Positions 6,100 to 14,782 of a DNA stretch of 54,807 nt are shown piece by piece. Source of the DNA: an uncultured Collinsella sp. (GTDB taxonomy: Bacteria; Actinomycetota; Coriobacteriia; Coriobacteriales; Coriobacteriaceae); contig CAAEVV010000034.1 of NCBI GenBank assembly GCA_900759565.1, positions 1-54,807 on the forward strand, given 5' to 3'. The position numbers and the translations under genes are program-made. Within the stretch, counting starts at the first letter, position 1; each line of letters starts with the position of its first letter. A model generated the notes under the pieces. It was given only the letters and a program-made list of their open reading frames with translations, had not been told where the DNA came from and searched no databases.

Positions 6100-7823
6100 T
6101 GAGGTTTTTGAAGCCCTATCGAGGGCTTGTCGCAGTGACGCTGCTGGTGCTGCTGGTGGATAACGTCGGTACGCTGCTGGTTCCCACGATGCTGGCGAAC
6201 ATGGTCAACACCGGTATTACCACGGGCGATGTCGACTACATTTTACGCAACGGCCTATACATGTTTATCGCGACCAGCATGGCTAGCGGCGGCACGGTGC
6301 TGGGCTGCTATCTTTCGGCGCGCCTGGCCGCCAACGTGGCTTGCGATATCCGCAATGCCGTGTACGACAAATCGCTCGAGCTCGCGGCCAGCGATTTTGA
6401 GCGCTTTGGCACCGGATCGATGATCACGCGCTCGCTCAACGACATCAACGTGATTCAGCAGGCGATTCTGCAGACGATTCAGCTGGTGCTGCCCGTGCCG
6501 TTCTTGGCTGTGGCGGGCATCATCTTCGCCTGGTTTATCGATCCTGCCATGGGCACGCTGCTGGGCGTAGTCGTTGCGATTGTGCTGGTGGCGGCGGTCT
6601 TTACGGTTGCCAACGCGGCGCCGATTTTTATGCGCCTACAGGGCTTTATCGACCGCATGAACGTGGTGCTGCGCGAGAATATTGTGGGCGTGCGCGTCAT
6701 CCGTGCGTTTAACAAGGAGCGCCACGAGGAACGGCGTCTGGACGAGGTGTTTAGCGAATACGCCGCCAACGCCATCAAAGTCAACCACCTGTTTGTGGGC
6801 CTCGACAGCTCAAGCTTCTTTTTGATGAACATCGCCGAGGTGGCGGTGCTGTGGGTGGGCGGCAACCGCGTAGGCGCCCACGCCATGCAGATCGCGAGCA
6901 TCTCGGCGGTGCTTGAGTACGCAATCCTGATTCTGTTCTTTGTGATGATGGCGCAGATGGTGGTGCTAACGCTGCCACGCGCCGCGGCATGCCTAAGCCG
7001 TGCGCAGCAAGTGCTGGAGATTGAGCCGAGCATCGTCGATGGCCAGCGTACGCTTGATGCGGCCGCGTCCGACTCAAAGGACGGGGCCGATGCGGTCGCC
7101 GTGTTCGATCATATGTCGTTTCGCTTTGACGACGCCGACGAGGACACGCTGTGCGACCTGAGTTTTGCCTGTCGTCGCGGTCAGACGACCGCAATCGTCG
7201 GCTCGACGGGTTCGGGCAAGTCGACGGTGGCCAAGCTCCTGCTGCGCTTCCACGATGCCACCAAGGGCGCCATTCGCCTGGACGGTGTTGACCTGCGCGA
7301 CCTTTCGCAAGACGAGATTCGCGGGCGCATTGCCTATGTGCCGCAGAAGGCGTGGCTGTTCTCGGGTACCGTGGCAAGCAATCTGCGCTTTGGCAACGAA
7401 GACGCGACTGAGGCCGACATGCTTCATGCGCTCCAGGTTGCCCAGAGCACCTTTGTGCTCGATCAGCCGCAGGGGCTCGATACCCCGGTGGCGCAGGGCG
7501 GTACGAACTTCTCGGGTGGTCAGCGCCAGCGCCTGGCCATTGCTCGCGCGCTCATGAAGCGCGCCGACCTGTATATCTTCGACGACAGTTTTTCTGCTCT
7601 GGACTTTAAGACTGATGCCGCCTTGCGCCATGCGCTGCAGGACGAGACGCACGACGCTGCGGTGCTCATCATCGCGCAGCGCATTTCGACGATCTTGCGC
7701 GCCGACCAGATTGTCGTGCTCAAGGACGGCGAGGTTGTGGGCTTGGGCACGCATGGCGAGCTTATGGAAACCTGCGAGGTGTACCGCGCCATAGCGGAAT
7801 CGCAAATGAAGGGAGGTGAGTAG
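6087..7823 (+). CDS. ABC exporter half-transporter, degenerate-site subunit (pair 1)
   Basis: A 578-residue membrane-ATPase fusion: six-helix exporter domain (about 1-310), then a nucleotide-binding domain. Walker A is GSTGSGKST, the signature FSGGQRQRLAIARAL. Walker B ends in DD (IFDDSFSALD) instead of DE, and the switch histidine is glutamine (AQRIST). These changes mark the non-hydrolysing site partner of heterodimeric exporters such as TM287/288 and LmrCD. The GTG start at 6087 is chosen because GAGGGGGA lies four bases before it; an ATG at 6099 is poorly placed. Works with the next gene, which starts directly after it. Substrate unknown; multidrug or lipid-like compounds are typical. Confidence 0.9.
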   Translation: MRLLMRFLKPYRGLVAVTLLVLLVDNVGTLLVPTMLANMVNTGITTGDVDYILRNGLYMFIATSMASGGTVLGCYLSARLAANVACDIRNAVYDKSLELAASDFERFGTGSMITRSLNDINVIQQAILQTIQLVLPVPFLAVAGIIFAWFIDPAMGTLLGVVVAIVLVAAVFTVANAAPIFMRLQGFIDRMNVVLRENIVGVRVIRAFNKERHEERRLDEVFSEYAANAIKVNHLFVGLDSSSFFLMNIAEVAVLWVGGNRVGAHAMQIASISAVLEYAILILFFVMMAQMVVLTLPRAAACLSRAQQVLEIEPSIVDGQRTLDAAASDSKDGADAVAVFDHMSFRFDDADEDTLCDLSFACRRGQTTAIVGSTGSGKSTVAKLLLRFHDATKGAIRLDGVDLRDLSQDEIRGRIAYVPQKAWLFSGTVASNLRFGNEDATEADMLHALQVAQSTFVLDQPQGLDTPVAQGGTNFSGGQRQRLAIARALMKRADLYIFDDSFSALDFKTDAALRHALQDETHDAAVLIIAQRISTILRADQIVVLKDGEVVGLGTHGELMETCEVYRAIAESQMKGGE

Positions 7824-7824
7824 C

Positions 7825-9831
7825 ATGGCCGAGGAGCTCAAGAAGCAGGGCGGCATTGATGACGCCGTTGCCGCGGGGCTGGTCGAGGAAACGGCTGCCG
7901 CGTCGACCGAGCTGGATGACGCCGCCAAGGCTGCAGCCGAGCGCGAGGCTCGCCGCCAAGCGCTCTATGAGGAAAACGAACGTGCCGAGGACGAGCGTGC
8001 CCGCGCCGAGGCAGAGCGCATGCGCGACGTGGACGACGAAGACGAGGACGAGACGCCTCGGGATACCTGGGCGACGGTGCGCCGGCTGTGGAGCGAGGCT
8101 GCCGGCGACCATTGGCGCTTCTATATCGTGTTCGCGAGCATTGTGTTCTATGCCATCTTTAACACCGCTGCGCCGGCATATAGCGCCCGTGTGATCGATG
8201 AGCTGTGGGGCCACATTCAGGTGGCGTTTGCCAACGATACCACCTTCAACATCACCTGGGAGAACTGCGGCAGGACCATCTTCATCTACTTTATGATTTG
8301 GACGGCCGCTGCCTCGTTCTACGCGCTCCAGAGCTTTTTGATGTCGAGCGTGGCCGAACGCCTCAACCTGCGCCTACGCAACCGCATCGCACAAAAGCTC
8401 AACCGTCTGCCGCTTGCCTTCTTTGACGCGCATCGTCCCGGCGAGGTCGTCAGCCGTGCGACCAACGACCTGGACAAGATGTCCGAGAGCATGCAGCGTG
8501 GCTTGCTGCAGCTTCTGGTGTCGATCGGTACCGTGGTGGGCGCCGTGAGCGTGATGTTCGTGTTTAGCGTGCCGCTCACGCTGGTCTTTTTGTTCTTTAC
8601 GGCGTTGTCGCTGCTGGTGACCAAGGTGGTCTCGCGCCGCACACATGACGTGACCGGTGAGCGCCAGGAGTGGGTGTCCAAGATTACGAGTGCGGTTGAG
8701 GAAGGCTACTCGGGCCGTCTGGTGATTCGCGCGTTTAACCGCGAGCGTCAGAGTTCTGCCGAGGTACACCAGGCCTCGGGCGAGCTGGCGCGCGTGAGTG
8801 CCAAGGCCGACTTTATGATTAACGCCGTCGGCCCCGCGGTGCGCTTTATTGGTCGCCTGGCGCAGATCGTGATCGCGCTCGTGGGCTGCAGCATGCTGGT
8901 CGCCGGCCACATGACCGTCGGCGTGTTCCAGGCGTTCTTCCAGTTTATCTACGAGGCGTCCGAACCCATGACGCAGTTGTCGTTTACTTTCAACTCGCTG
9001 CAGAGCGCGCTGGCGAGTGCGGAGCGCGTGTTCGACCTGCTTGATGAGCCCGAGATGGAAGCCGATCCGCTGCCGGACGAGGCCGCCAAGCTGCCGGGTC
9101 GCGTTGAGGGTCGCGTCTCCTTTGAGCACGTGCGCTTTGGTTATTCGCTCGACAAGCCGCTTATGCGCGACGTGTCGTTTACCGCCGAGCCGGGCCAGAA
9201 GATTGCCGTGGTGGGAACCACGGGTGCGGGCAAGACCACGCTCATCAACCTGCTCATGCGCTTTTACGAGATCGACGGTGGCCGCATTACGCTCGACGGT
9301 GTGGACACGAGCCGTATGGACCGCGGCGAGCTGCGCCAGCAGTTTGGCATGGTGCTGCAGGATGCTTGGCTGTTCGATGGCACGATTGCCGAAAACATCG
9401 CCTACGGCTGCCCCGAGGCAACGCGCGAGGAGATTGTGGCGGCCGCGCGCGCCGCACAGGTCGACTTCTTTGTGCGCACTATGCCGCAGGGCTACGACAC
9501 GCGCGTGGCCAACGATGCCGAGAGCATTAGCCAGGGCCAGCGCCAGCTGCTGACCATTGCGCGCGTGCTGCTCAACAACCCGGCGATTCTCATCCTGGAC
9601 GAGGCGACGTCGAGTGTGGACACGCGCACCGAGCTTGCTATCGGCCGCGCCATGGACGCGCTCATGCGCGGGCGCACCAGCTTTGTGATCGCGCACCGCC
9701 TGTCGACGATCGTGGATGCCGACCTGATCTTGGTCATGGATCATGGCAACATTATCGAGCAGGGCACGCATAAGGAACTATTGGCTGCCGAGGGTGCCTA
9801 CGCCGACCTCTATCTGAGCCAGTTCGCATAA
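7825..9831 (+). CDS. ABC exporter half-transporter, catalytic subunit (pair 1)
   Basis: A 668-residue partner of the preceding gene. The ATPase domain is canonical: Walker A GTTGAGKTT, signature ISQGQRQLLTIARVLL, Walker B ILILDEATSSVD, switch AHRLST. It differs from the other catalytic subunits in this window by an N-terminal extension of about 75 charged residues, rich in Glu, Asp, Arg and Ala and likely helical or coiled-coil, before the first membrane helix. GGGAGGTG seven bases before ATG 7825 fixes the start; the GTG at 7816 is inside that ribosome site. The stop codon of the upstream gene is one base away, so the two are translationally coupled. Confidence 0.9.
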   Translation: MAEELKKQGGIDDAVAAGLVEETAAASTELDDAAKAAAEREARRQALYEENERAEDERARAEAERMRDVDDEDEDETPRDTWATVRRLWSEAAGDHWRFYIVFASIVFYAIFNTAAPAYSARVIDELWGHIQVAFANDTTFNITWENCGRTIFIYFMIWTAAASFYALQSFLMSSVAERLNLRLRNRIAQKLNRLPLAFFDAHRPGEVVSRATNDLDKMSESMQRGLLQLLVSIGTVVGAVSVMFVFSVPLTLVFLFFTALSLLVTKVVSRRTHDVTGERQEWVSKITSAVEEGYSGRLVIRAFNRERQSSAEVHQASGELARVSAKADFMINAVGPAVRFIGRLAQIVIALVGCSMLVAGHMTVGVFQAFFQFIYEASEPMTQLSFTFNSLQSALASAERVFDLLDEPEMEADPLPDEAAKLPGRVEGRVSFEHVRFGYSLDKPLMRDVSFTAEPGQKIAVVGTTGAGKTTLINLLMRFYEIDGGRITLDGVDTSRMDRGELRQQFGMVLQDAWLFDGTIAENIAYGCPEATREEIVAAARAAQVDFFVRTMPQGYDTRVANDAESISQGQRQLLTIARVLLNNPAILILDEATSSVDTRTELAIGRAMDALMRGRTSFVIAHRLSTIVDADLILVMDHGNIIEQGTHKELLAAEGAYADLYLSQFA

Positions 9832-9862
9832 TGCGACATAGGGACGGCCCCTTTGTCGCATT
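9830..9862 (+). repeat. Palindrome with CCCTTTGTC core
   Basis: A 14-bp stem (9830-9843/9849-9862, one mismatch) that overlaps the stop codon of the exporter gene. It has no T-run. Related palindromes occur at 32081, 34566 and 45243. Confidence 0.6.
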
Positions 9863-9868
9863 GGAAAT

Positions 9869-9906
9869 AAGGCGCGCCGGGGATGGATTCCCTGGTGCGC
9901 CTTTTG
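9869..9906. terminator. Terminator between convergent exporter and cysE genes
   Basis: The stem AAGGCGCGCCGGGGA/TCCCTGGTGCGCCTT (9869-9883/9889-9903, two wobbles) ends in TTTT on the plus strand and also in T's on the minus strand, so it can stop both the exporter operon and cysE. Confidence 0.75.
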
Positions 9907-9942
9907 CGTCGGTGTCGATGTCGTCTTGTGCCGCTTGCGCTC

Positions 9943-10647
9943 CTAGCGTTCGTCCACAAGTTTGGCAACGAGGGCCTTAAGCTCGGCCACCTCTTTCTCG
10001 AGCTCTTTGACGCGGCGGGCGTTCTCGGTGATGCCTTGACGGTTGAGCGCAGACTGCTCGGCGGCATCGTCGGGCATGTACTCGCGATGCTGCTTGGCGT
10101 CGAAGCTCTCCTCGAACACGCGGCAGCCGTTGCGCTTGATGATGCGGCCTGGCACGCCCACGACGGTGCAGTTGTCGGGCACGTCCTTGACGACAACCGA
10201 GTTGCCGCCGATCTTGACGTTGTTGCCGATGCGAATGTTGCCGAGCACCTTGGCGCCCGTGCCTACGGTGACGTTATTGCCCAGGGTGGGGTGGCGCTTG
10301 CCGGTCTCGTTGCCGGTGCCGCCGAGCGTGACGCCCTGGTAGAGCACGCAGTTGTCGCCCACGATGGTGGTTTCGCCGATGACGACGCCCATGGCGTGGT
10401 CGATAAAGAAATGTTTGCCGATCTGTGCAGCGGGGTGAATCTCGACGCCGGTGATATGGCGAGTGATTTGCGAGAGCACACGGGCGAGCGAGCGATGACC
10501 GTGCTCCCAGAGCCAGTGCTCGGGCACGTGGTTCCACTTGGCGTGCAGGCCAGGATAGGAAAGGAAGATGACTAGACCGTTTTGCGCGGCGGGGTCCTGC
10601 GCCTGGACGGTCTTGATGTCCTCGCGAATGGTATTGATAAAGCTCAC
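9943..10647 (-). CDS. cysE: Serine O-acetyltransferase
   Basis: Converts L-serine and acetyl-CoA to O-acetylserine, the first committed step of cysteine synthesis. The 234-residue protein is the short EpsC-like form: a brief helical N-terminus, then a left-handed beta-helix of hexapeptide repeats (about 80-185) with the catalytic-region motif FFIDHAMGVVIGETTIVGDN and GGTGNETGKRHP. A C-terminal extension ends in a coiled coil (VKELEKEVAELKALVAKL). The start is GTG 10647, preceded by AGGGAGGG; an ATG at 10734 lies upstream of the likely promoter and would add an atypical 29-residue leader. No cysK partner is next to it. Confidence 0.88.
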   Translation of the reverse strand: MSFINTIREDIKTVQAQDPAAQNGLVIFLSYPGLHAKWNHVPEHWLWEHGHRSLARVLSQITRHITGVEIHPAAQIGKHFFIDHAMGVVIGETTIVGDNCVLYQGVTLGGTGNETGKRHPTLGNNVTVGTGAKVLGNIRIGNNVKIGGNSVVVKDVPDNCTVVGVPGRIIKRNGCRVFEESFDAKQHREYMPDDAAEQSALNRQGITENARRVKELEKEVAELKALVAKLVDER

Positions 10648-10688
10648 CGGCCGCCCTCCCTTAGCGCCATGGCAATGCGGTTCAATAA

Positions 10689-10716
10689 AGTATAGCGATT
10701 CGCTAGGGATTAGGAA
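10689..10716 (-). promoter_or_regulatory. Candidate cysE promoter
   Basis: On the minus strand TTCCTA (10711-10716) and TATACT (10689-10694) are separated by 16 bases. The -10 box is good, the -35 weak. Transcription would begin about 35 bases before the GTG start of cysE, which argues against the longer reading frame. Confidence 0.45.
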
Positions 10717-10870
10717 GGACAATCTTGATGGCATTGCGCAACAGGTGTCAGTTATGCAAACTTGCTGGTAATGGAGTCATGCTTTTGTGGGGTTGCGCAC
10801 GAGGGGGCGCCGCAACCGTATACTGGTCAACTTGGACGTATCCGCGCCCACAACTGAGAGGTTTTACTTC

Positions 10871-11509
10871 ATGGGTTTCATCAATTTTATCGCCGAGCTG
10901 CTCAAAGACCCGCGCACCGCGATTGCCAGCTGGATCGCCGCCGGCCCACTTATGGCCTACGGCTGCGTGTTCCTCATTATCTTCATTGAGACAGGCGTGG
11001 TGTTCTTCCCGTTTCTCCCTGGCGATTCACTACTGTTTGCTTCGGGCTTCTTTGCCCATAACGGTGGCTTTAACATCGTGGCCCTGCTGGCCGTCGCATG
11101 GGCTGCTGCCATCCTGGGCGACCAGTGCAACTTTATGATCGGTCACTTCTTTGGAAAAAAGATTATCGCTTCGGGCAAGGTCAAGGCCATGACGCCCGAG
11201 CGCATCGAGAAGTCCGAGGCGTTTCTCGATAAATGGGGCCACCTGGCCATCTTCCTGGGCCGCTTCTTCCCGTTTATCCGCACCTTTGTGCCCTTCATCG
11301 CCGGCATGGGCGGCATGCACTGGCGCAACTTTGTCATCTACAACGTGCTGGGTGGCATTACCTGGTCAACGCTCTTTACACTACTGGGCTACTTCTTTGG
11401 TGGCATCCCCTTTGTGCAGGAGCACTTTGAGCTGCTGATTGTCGGCATCGTTGCCGTGTCGATCATCCCGACCGTGGTCGGCCTGGTTAAGGCCAAGCTG
11501 GGCAAATAG
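10871..11509 (+). CDS. DedA-family membrane protein
   Basis: A 212-residue polytopic membrane protein of the DedA/SNARE-associated family, whose members act in membrane homeostasis and lipid carrier recycling. Typical motifs are FFPFLPGDSLLFASGF near residues 38-53 and LGRFFPFIRTFVPFIAGMGGM near 130-150, the latter with the conserved arginines that are essential in characterised DedA proteins. ATG 10871 is taken as start since the preceding GAGAGG is the only ribosome site; an upstream in-frame codon at 10787 lacks one. Monocistronic, ending in a strong terminator at 11547. Confidence 0.88.
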   Translation: MGFINFIAELLKDPRTAIASWIAAGPLMAYGCVFLIIFIETGVVFFPFLPGDSLLFASGFFAHNGGFNIVALLAVAWAAAILGDQCNFMIGHFFGKKIIASGKVKAMTPERIEKSEAFLDKWGHLAIFLGRFFPFIRTFVPFIAGMGGMHWRNFVIYNVLGGITWSTLFTLLGYFFGGIPFVQEHFELLIVGIVAVSIIPTVVGLVKAKLGK

Positions 11510-11546
11510 AACGCGTAGCTCGAGGCAGCGCACAAACTGTGTCGTT

Positions 11547-11582
11547 GAGGCCCGTCACCGCTTACGGTGGCGGGCCTCTTTA
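11547..11582 (+). terminator. Terminator of the dedA-like gene
   Basis: GAGGCCCGTCACCGC pairs with GGTGGCGGGCCTC (11547-11578, loop TTAC region) and is followed by TTT. A strong GC-rich stem. Confidence 0.85.
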
Positions 11583-11625
11583 GCTTCGTTCAAATGAAAA
11601 TACTTTACTTAGTTAAAGAAAAGCG

Positions 11626-11654
11626 TTTTATCAGACGCGTGCGGGGAGTACAAT
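11626..11654 (+). promoter_or_regulatory. Candidate ilvE promoter
   Basis: TACAAT at 11649-11654 is a good -10 box, with a weak TTTTAT 17 bases upstream. It would give a leader of roughly 145 bases. I looked for a T-box or branched-chain leader peptide in that leader and saw neither. Confidence 0.35.
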
Positions 11655-11807
11655 CTCGTGCATGCGAATCGACGTGCCATGGGCTTTGGTGTTGCCCGCG
11701 TGTCCCGTCCGGCTCTACGCTCCGGGCGTGCGACGTTGCGACGCGGTCGGCCTCGGTCCTTGCGTGCGAGTTCGCGAGTATGCAACTGTGTATGTAAGGA
11801 GCGACAT

Positions 11808-12860
11808 ATGACTGTCGAGAAGAAGGATATCGATTGGGGTAGCCTCGGCTTTGGCTACATGAAGACCGACTACAGCTACGAGGCTCATTGGAAGGATGGC
11901 GAGTGGGACGAGGGCGGCCTGACCACCGACCACACCCTGCACGTCTCCGAGTGCGGTGGCATCTTCCATTACTGCCAGGAGGTCTTTGAGGGCCTGAAGG
12001 CCTACACCGCCGAGGACGGCAGCATCGTTTGCTTCCGTCCCGACATGAACGCCGAGCGTATGTACAACTCCGCTCAGCGTCTGGAGATGCCCCCGTTCCC
12101 CAAGGACAAGTTCGTTGAGGCCGTCAAGCAGGTCGTTTCTGCCAACGCCGCCTGGGTTCCGCCTTTCGGCTCCGGTGCGACCCTGTACGTGCGTCCGTTT
12201 ATGATCGGCTCCGGTGACGTGATCGGCGTGGCTCCCGCTCCTGAGTACACGTTCCGCATTCTCGTGACCCCGGTCGGTCCGTACTTTAAGGGTGGCCTTA
12301 AGCCCGTCAAGCTGCGCGTTTCCGAGTACGACCGCGCCGCACCGCACGGCACCGGTAACATCAAGGCTGGCCTCAACTACGCCATGTCCCTTAAGCCCAC
12401 GATGGAGGCTCACCGCGAGGGTTATGCCGAGAACCTGTATCTCGACTCCGAGTCCCGCACCTATGTCGAGGAGACCGGTGGCGCCAACGTCCTGTTCGTG
12501 AAGGAGGACGGCACGCTCGTCGTTCCGCAGTCGCACACCGACTCCATCCTGCCTTCCATCACCCGTCGTTCGCTCGTCCAGGTTGCTCAGGACCTGGGCA
12601 TGACCGTTGACCAGCGCCCCGTCGAGTGGGCAGAGGTCAAGGCCGGCACTTTTGTGGAGTGCGGCCTGTGCGGCACCGCTGCCGTCATCTCCCCGGTCGG
12701 CGAGATCGACAACAAGGTTTACGGCGCCGACGAGACCGTGACCTTCCCGGCTGGCTACACCGAGATCGGCCCTGTGATGAAGAAGCTCCGCGAGACCCTG
12801 ACTGGCATCCAGTCCGGTGCTGTCGAGGACAAGCACAACTGGGTTTACACCGTCGCGTAA
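11808..12860 (+). CDS. ilvE: Branched-chain amino acid aminotransferase
   Basis: A 350-residue class IV PLP-dependent aminotransferase that interconverts leucine, isoleucine and valine with their 2-oxo acids using 2-oxoglutarate/glutamate. The Schiff-base lysine is at about residue 186 in GTGNIKAGLNYA; VEETGGANVLFV and ECGLCGTAAVISPV are the cofactor-phosphate and substrate loops of the BCAT group. Length fits the eukaryotic-like BCAT branch. AAGGAG seven bases before ATG 11808 sets the start. Codon use is strongly biased (CTG, GTC, CGT, AAG), suggesting high expression. It stands alone rather than in an ilv operon. Confidence 0.93.
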   Translation: MTVEKKDIDWGSLGFGYMKTDYSYEAHWKDGEWDEGGLTTDHTLHVSECGGIFHYCQEVFEGLKAYTAEDGSIVCFRPDMNAERMYNSAQRLEMPPFPKDKFVEAVKQVVSANAAWVPPFGSGATLYVRPFMIGSGDVIGVAPAPEYTFRILVTPVGPYFKGGLKPVKLRVSEYDRAAPHGTGNIKAGLNYAMSLKPTMEAHREGYAENLYLDSESRTYVEETGGANVLFVKEDGTLVVPQSHTDSILPSITRRSLVQVAQDLGMTVDQRPVEWAEVKAGTFVECGLCGTAAVISPVGEIDNKVYGADETVTFPAGYTEIGPVMKKLRETLTGIQSGAVEDKHNWVYTVA

Positions 12861-12893
12861 TTTGTCTTACCTATCCGGGCAGAGAGCAAGTTC

Positions 12894-12988
12894 CCTCCCG
12901 GCGCGTCCTCGGACATGCAAGAAGCCCTCGCTGCGCACTTCGTGCGGCGAGGGCTTCTTGCGTCCTGCGGAGTGCGCCGGAAAGGAGG
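12894..12988. repeat. Long stem-loop downstream of ilvE
   Basis: A perfect 15-bp inner stem GCAAGAAGCCCTCGC/GCGAGGGCTTCTTGC (12917-12931/12947-12961) whose loop also folds (GCGCACTTCGTGCG). It is extended outward by imperfect pairing of CCTCCCGGCGC (from 12894) with GCGCCGGAAAGGAGG (to 12988). Probably ends ilvE transcription, although there is no clean T-run directly after the inner stem. Confidence 0.55.
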
Positions 12989-13008
12989 GTCGCCCTTTTG
13001 TTTTGCTT

Positions 13009-13258
13009 CGCGCCATGTGGGGGCGGTGGCGACGTGCATCTTTGCGAGTATTCTGCAATCGAAGGCCCCTGCATACCGACCTCGGGCAAAAAATTGGGAT
13101 TTCTCGATGTTTTCTACGGATGATGGGCGGGGTTATGGGCTGACAGCGTTTGATTTGCAGGGATATTCGCGGTCTTTGGCATTTATCGTGGCGCCCGAAG
13201 CTCTTGGTTATGTTGAATACTCCTAAAAATGCACGGCGCTTAGAGGGGGGACCTTCGC
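13009..13258. repeat. Degenerate MITE-like element
   Basis: Two related sequences face each other: GCGAGTATTCTGCAA near 13043-13057 and, inverted, GTTGAATACTCCTAAAAATG at 13212-13231, continuing to GGGGGGACCTTCGC at 13258. The inverted pair matches the better-preserved element at 41549-41764 (GAATACTC, TGCAC, GCGC, GGGGG, ACCTT in the same order). No open frame in between is convincing. Apart from this and the stem-loop at 12894, the 12861-13341 gap shows nothing. Confidence 0.4.
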
Positions 13259-13267
13259 GAAAAAGGA

Positions 13268-13304
13268 AACCGCCCCGTCGAAGTATGCATTCGACGGGGC
13301 GGTT
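13268..13304 (-). terminator. Terminator of lemA
   Basis: A perfect 15-bp stem AACCGCCCCGTCGAA/TTCGACGGGGCGGTT (13268-13282/13290-13304). Read on the minus strand it is followed by TTTCCTTTTT, so it ends lemA. Confidence 0.85.
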
Positions 13305-13341
13305 TATGCATTTGGCCGATTAAGGATGCGCTGCCAAACTA

Positions 13342-13893
13342 CTAGAACTTGACGGTCGGGGCCTGGCGGGCTGCTTCGGCGGCCTCGAAGCCCTGGCGCT
13401 CCTTAAACTGGAAGATGCCGGCAAAGATGACAGCCGGGAACGTTTGAATGGCGTTGTTGTAGCTGAGCACGCAGTCGTTGTAGCTCTGGCGTGCATAGCT
13501 AATCTTGTTCTCGGTATCCTCGAGCGATGCCTGCAGCTGCGTAAAGTTGGTGTTTGCCTTAAGATCGGGATAGGCCTCGGCTACGGCGAAGAGCTGGCGC
13601 AGCGCACCGGTCAGCACGTTGTCGGCTTCCATCTTGGCTTCGGGCGTGGTGGCCTTGACGGCGGTGTTACGCGCGCTGATCACGGCGGAGAGCGTCTCCT
13701 GCTCGTGCTTGGCGTAGCCCTTGACGGTCTCGACCAGGTTGGGGATCAGGTCGTTGCGACGCTGCAGCTGCGTATCGATGTTCTGCCAGGCGTTATCGAT
13801 GCGGTTACGCTTGGTGACCATGTTGTTGTAGATGCCGGCGATGGCGCAGGCAATCACAATGACAACAACGATGCCGATGATGACGGGAAGCAT
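13342..13893 (-). CDS. lemA: LemA-family membrane protein
   Basis: A 183-residue LemA protein: one N-terminal membrane span (residues 1-21, MLPVIIGIVVVIVIACAIAG) and a long helical domain outside the membrane, with the family hallmark RNRIDNAWQNIDTQLQRRNDLIPNLVETVKGYA (about 30-62) and FQFKERQGFEA near the C-terminus. Function in bacteria is unclear; it is often found with TPM-domain or HtpX proteins, neither of which is seen here. The start at 13893 has CGGAGAC in front; the reading frame stays open upstream but without a ribosome site. Divergent from the TetR gene. Confidence 0.9.
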   Translation of the reverse strand: MLPVIIGIVVVIVIACAIAGIYNNMVTKRNRIDNAWQNIDTQLQRRNDLIPNLVETVKGYAKHEQETLSAVISARNTAVKATTPEAKMEADNVLTGALRQLFAVAEAYPDLKANTNFTQLQASLEDTENKISYARQSYNDCVLSYNNAIQTFPAVIFAGIFQFKERQGFEAAEAARQAPTVKF

Positions 13894-14104
13894 GATGTCT
13901 CCGTTTCGAATGGCCGCGGCGGCATGCGCCAGCTGCCGTTGGTATAACGCTACTAGTATACCCGCAACGTTTTGTCGTGCCGAACTTTCCGGTAAGCGTT
14001 GTGTTTTCGTCGGGGTCGGCACCGGGGCAAAGCGCGCGAGGTACAGGTGTAAGATATGCGACAGATTGACGAGTGTTGTCTTTGCCCTGAGGATGGCGAT
14101 ACCA

Positions 14105-14689
14105 GTGGACCTTCGCATCAAGAAAACCTACCGCGCCCTGTTCGATGCCTTTACCGAGCTTCTCGAGGAGCATCGTTTTGAGGACCTGACGGTTGCCATG
14201 CTGTGCGACCGCGCCATGATTCGCCGCACGACGTTCTACAAGCACTTTCGCGACAAGAACGATTACTTTGCCTTTTATATCGATGAGCTCATGTCGGGCT
14301 TGCCGCAAAAACAGCCCGATGAGGCCGGCGCGGTATCTGCCGAGGACGTGCGCGCGCTTCGGCACGCGATTTTGGACGATGCCATGGATTTGATTCTGGC
14401 GCACGAGCGGCTCATGGATAACATTTTGGCAAGCAGCATGTCGGGCATGTTGACCAACGTTATTTGCGACCGCATTGCCCGCTCCATCCGCGAGCGTGTG
14501 ATGAACGTGCTTGCCGAGGATGCCCTGGCCCCCGTGTCACTCGAGACGACGTCTGAGTTTGTCGCCGGCGGTATTATTCGACTTTTCACGATATGGTGGG
14601 AATCGGGCCACGATCTTGAGCGTCGACCTGAGATAGCCGACGTGGTCGATGCACTGTTTGAGCGGACCATGACACCGGTGCATCACTAG
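14105..14689 (+). CDS. TetR-family regulator
   Basis: A 194-residue one-component regulator. Residues about 1-60 form the TetR helix-turn-helix (LRIKKTYRALFDAFTELLEEH, FEDLTVAMLCDRAMIRRTTFYKHFRDKNDYF). The C-terminal half is helical and ligand-binding, and resembles the DhaS-like group. The start is uncertain: ATG 14093 sits directly on the GAGG, which leaves no spacer, so GTG 14105 (eight bases after GGATGG) is preferred. It precedes a minus-strand tRNA gene and is divergent from lemA; neither neighbour is an obvious target. Confidence 0.82.
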   Translation: MDLRIKKTYRALFDAFTELLEEHRFEDLTVAMLCDRAMIRRTTFYKHFRDKNDYFAFYIDELMSGLPQKQPDEAGAVSAEDVRALRHAILDDAMDLILAHERLMDNILASSMSGMLTNVICDRIARSIRERVMNVLAEDALAPVSLETTSEFVAGGIIRLFTIWWESGHDLERRPEIADVVDALFERTMTPVHH

Positions 14690-14692
14690 GAG

Positions 14693-14782
14693 TGGCGGAG
14701 AGAGGGGGATTCGAACCCCCGGAACGCTCTCGCGCTCAACGGTTTTCAAGACCGCCGCATTCAACCGCTCTGCCATCTCTCC
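14693..14782 (-). tRNA. tRNA-Ser (anticodon UGA)
   Basis: Read on the minus strand the 90-base sequence begins GGAGAGATGGCAGAGCGGTT and ends GAATCCCCCTCTCTCCGCCA. The acceptor stem GGAGAGA pairs with TCTCTCC, the anticodon loop is CTTGAAA giving anticodon TGA, and a long variable arm (GAGCGCGAGAGCGTTC region) marks a class II serine tRNA. The CCA end is encoded. It starts 52 bases before tadA on the opposite strand; a tRNA-Ser/tadA/ffs cluster is common in Gram-positives. Confidence 0.96.

Noticed and set aside
11655..11807. T-box or attenuator leader for ilvE
   Set aside because: No T-box sequence, no tandem terminator/antiterminator and no Ile/Val/Leu-rich leader peptide is visible.
12626..13123. 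165-codon frame overlapping the end of ilvE
   Set aside because: It overlaps ilvE in another frame and then runs through the stem-loop and MITE-like sequence; its composition is arginine-rich as in out-of-frame high-GC DNA.
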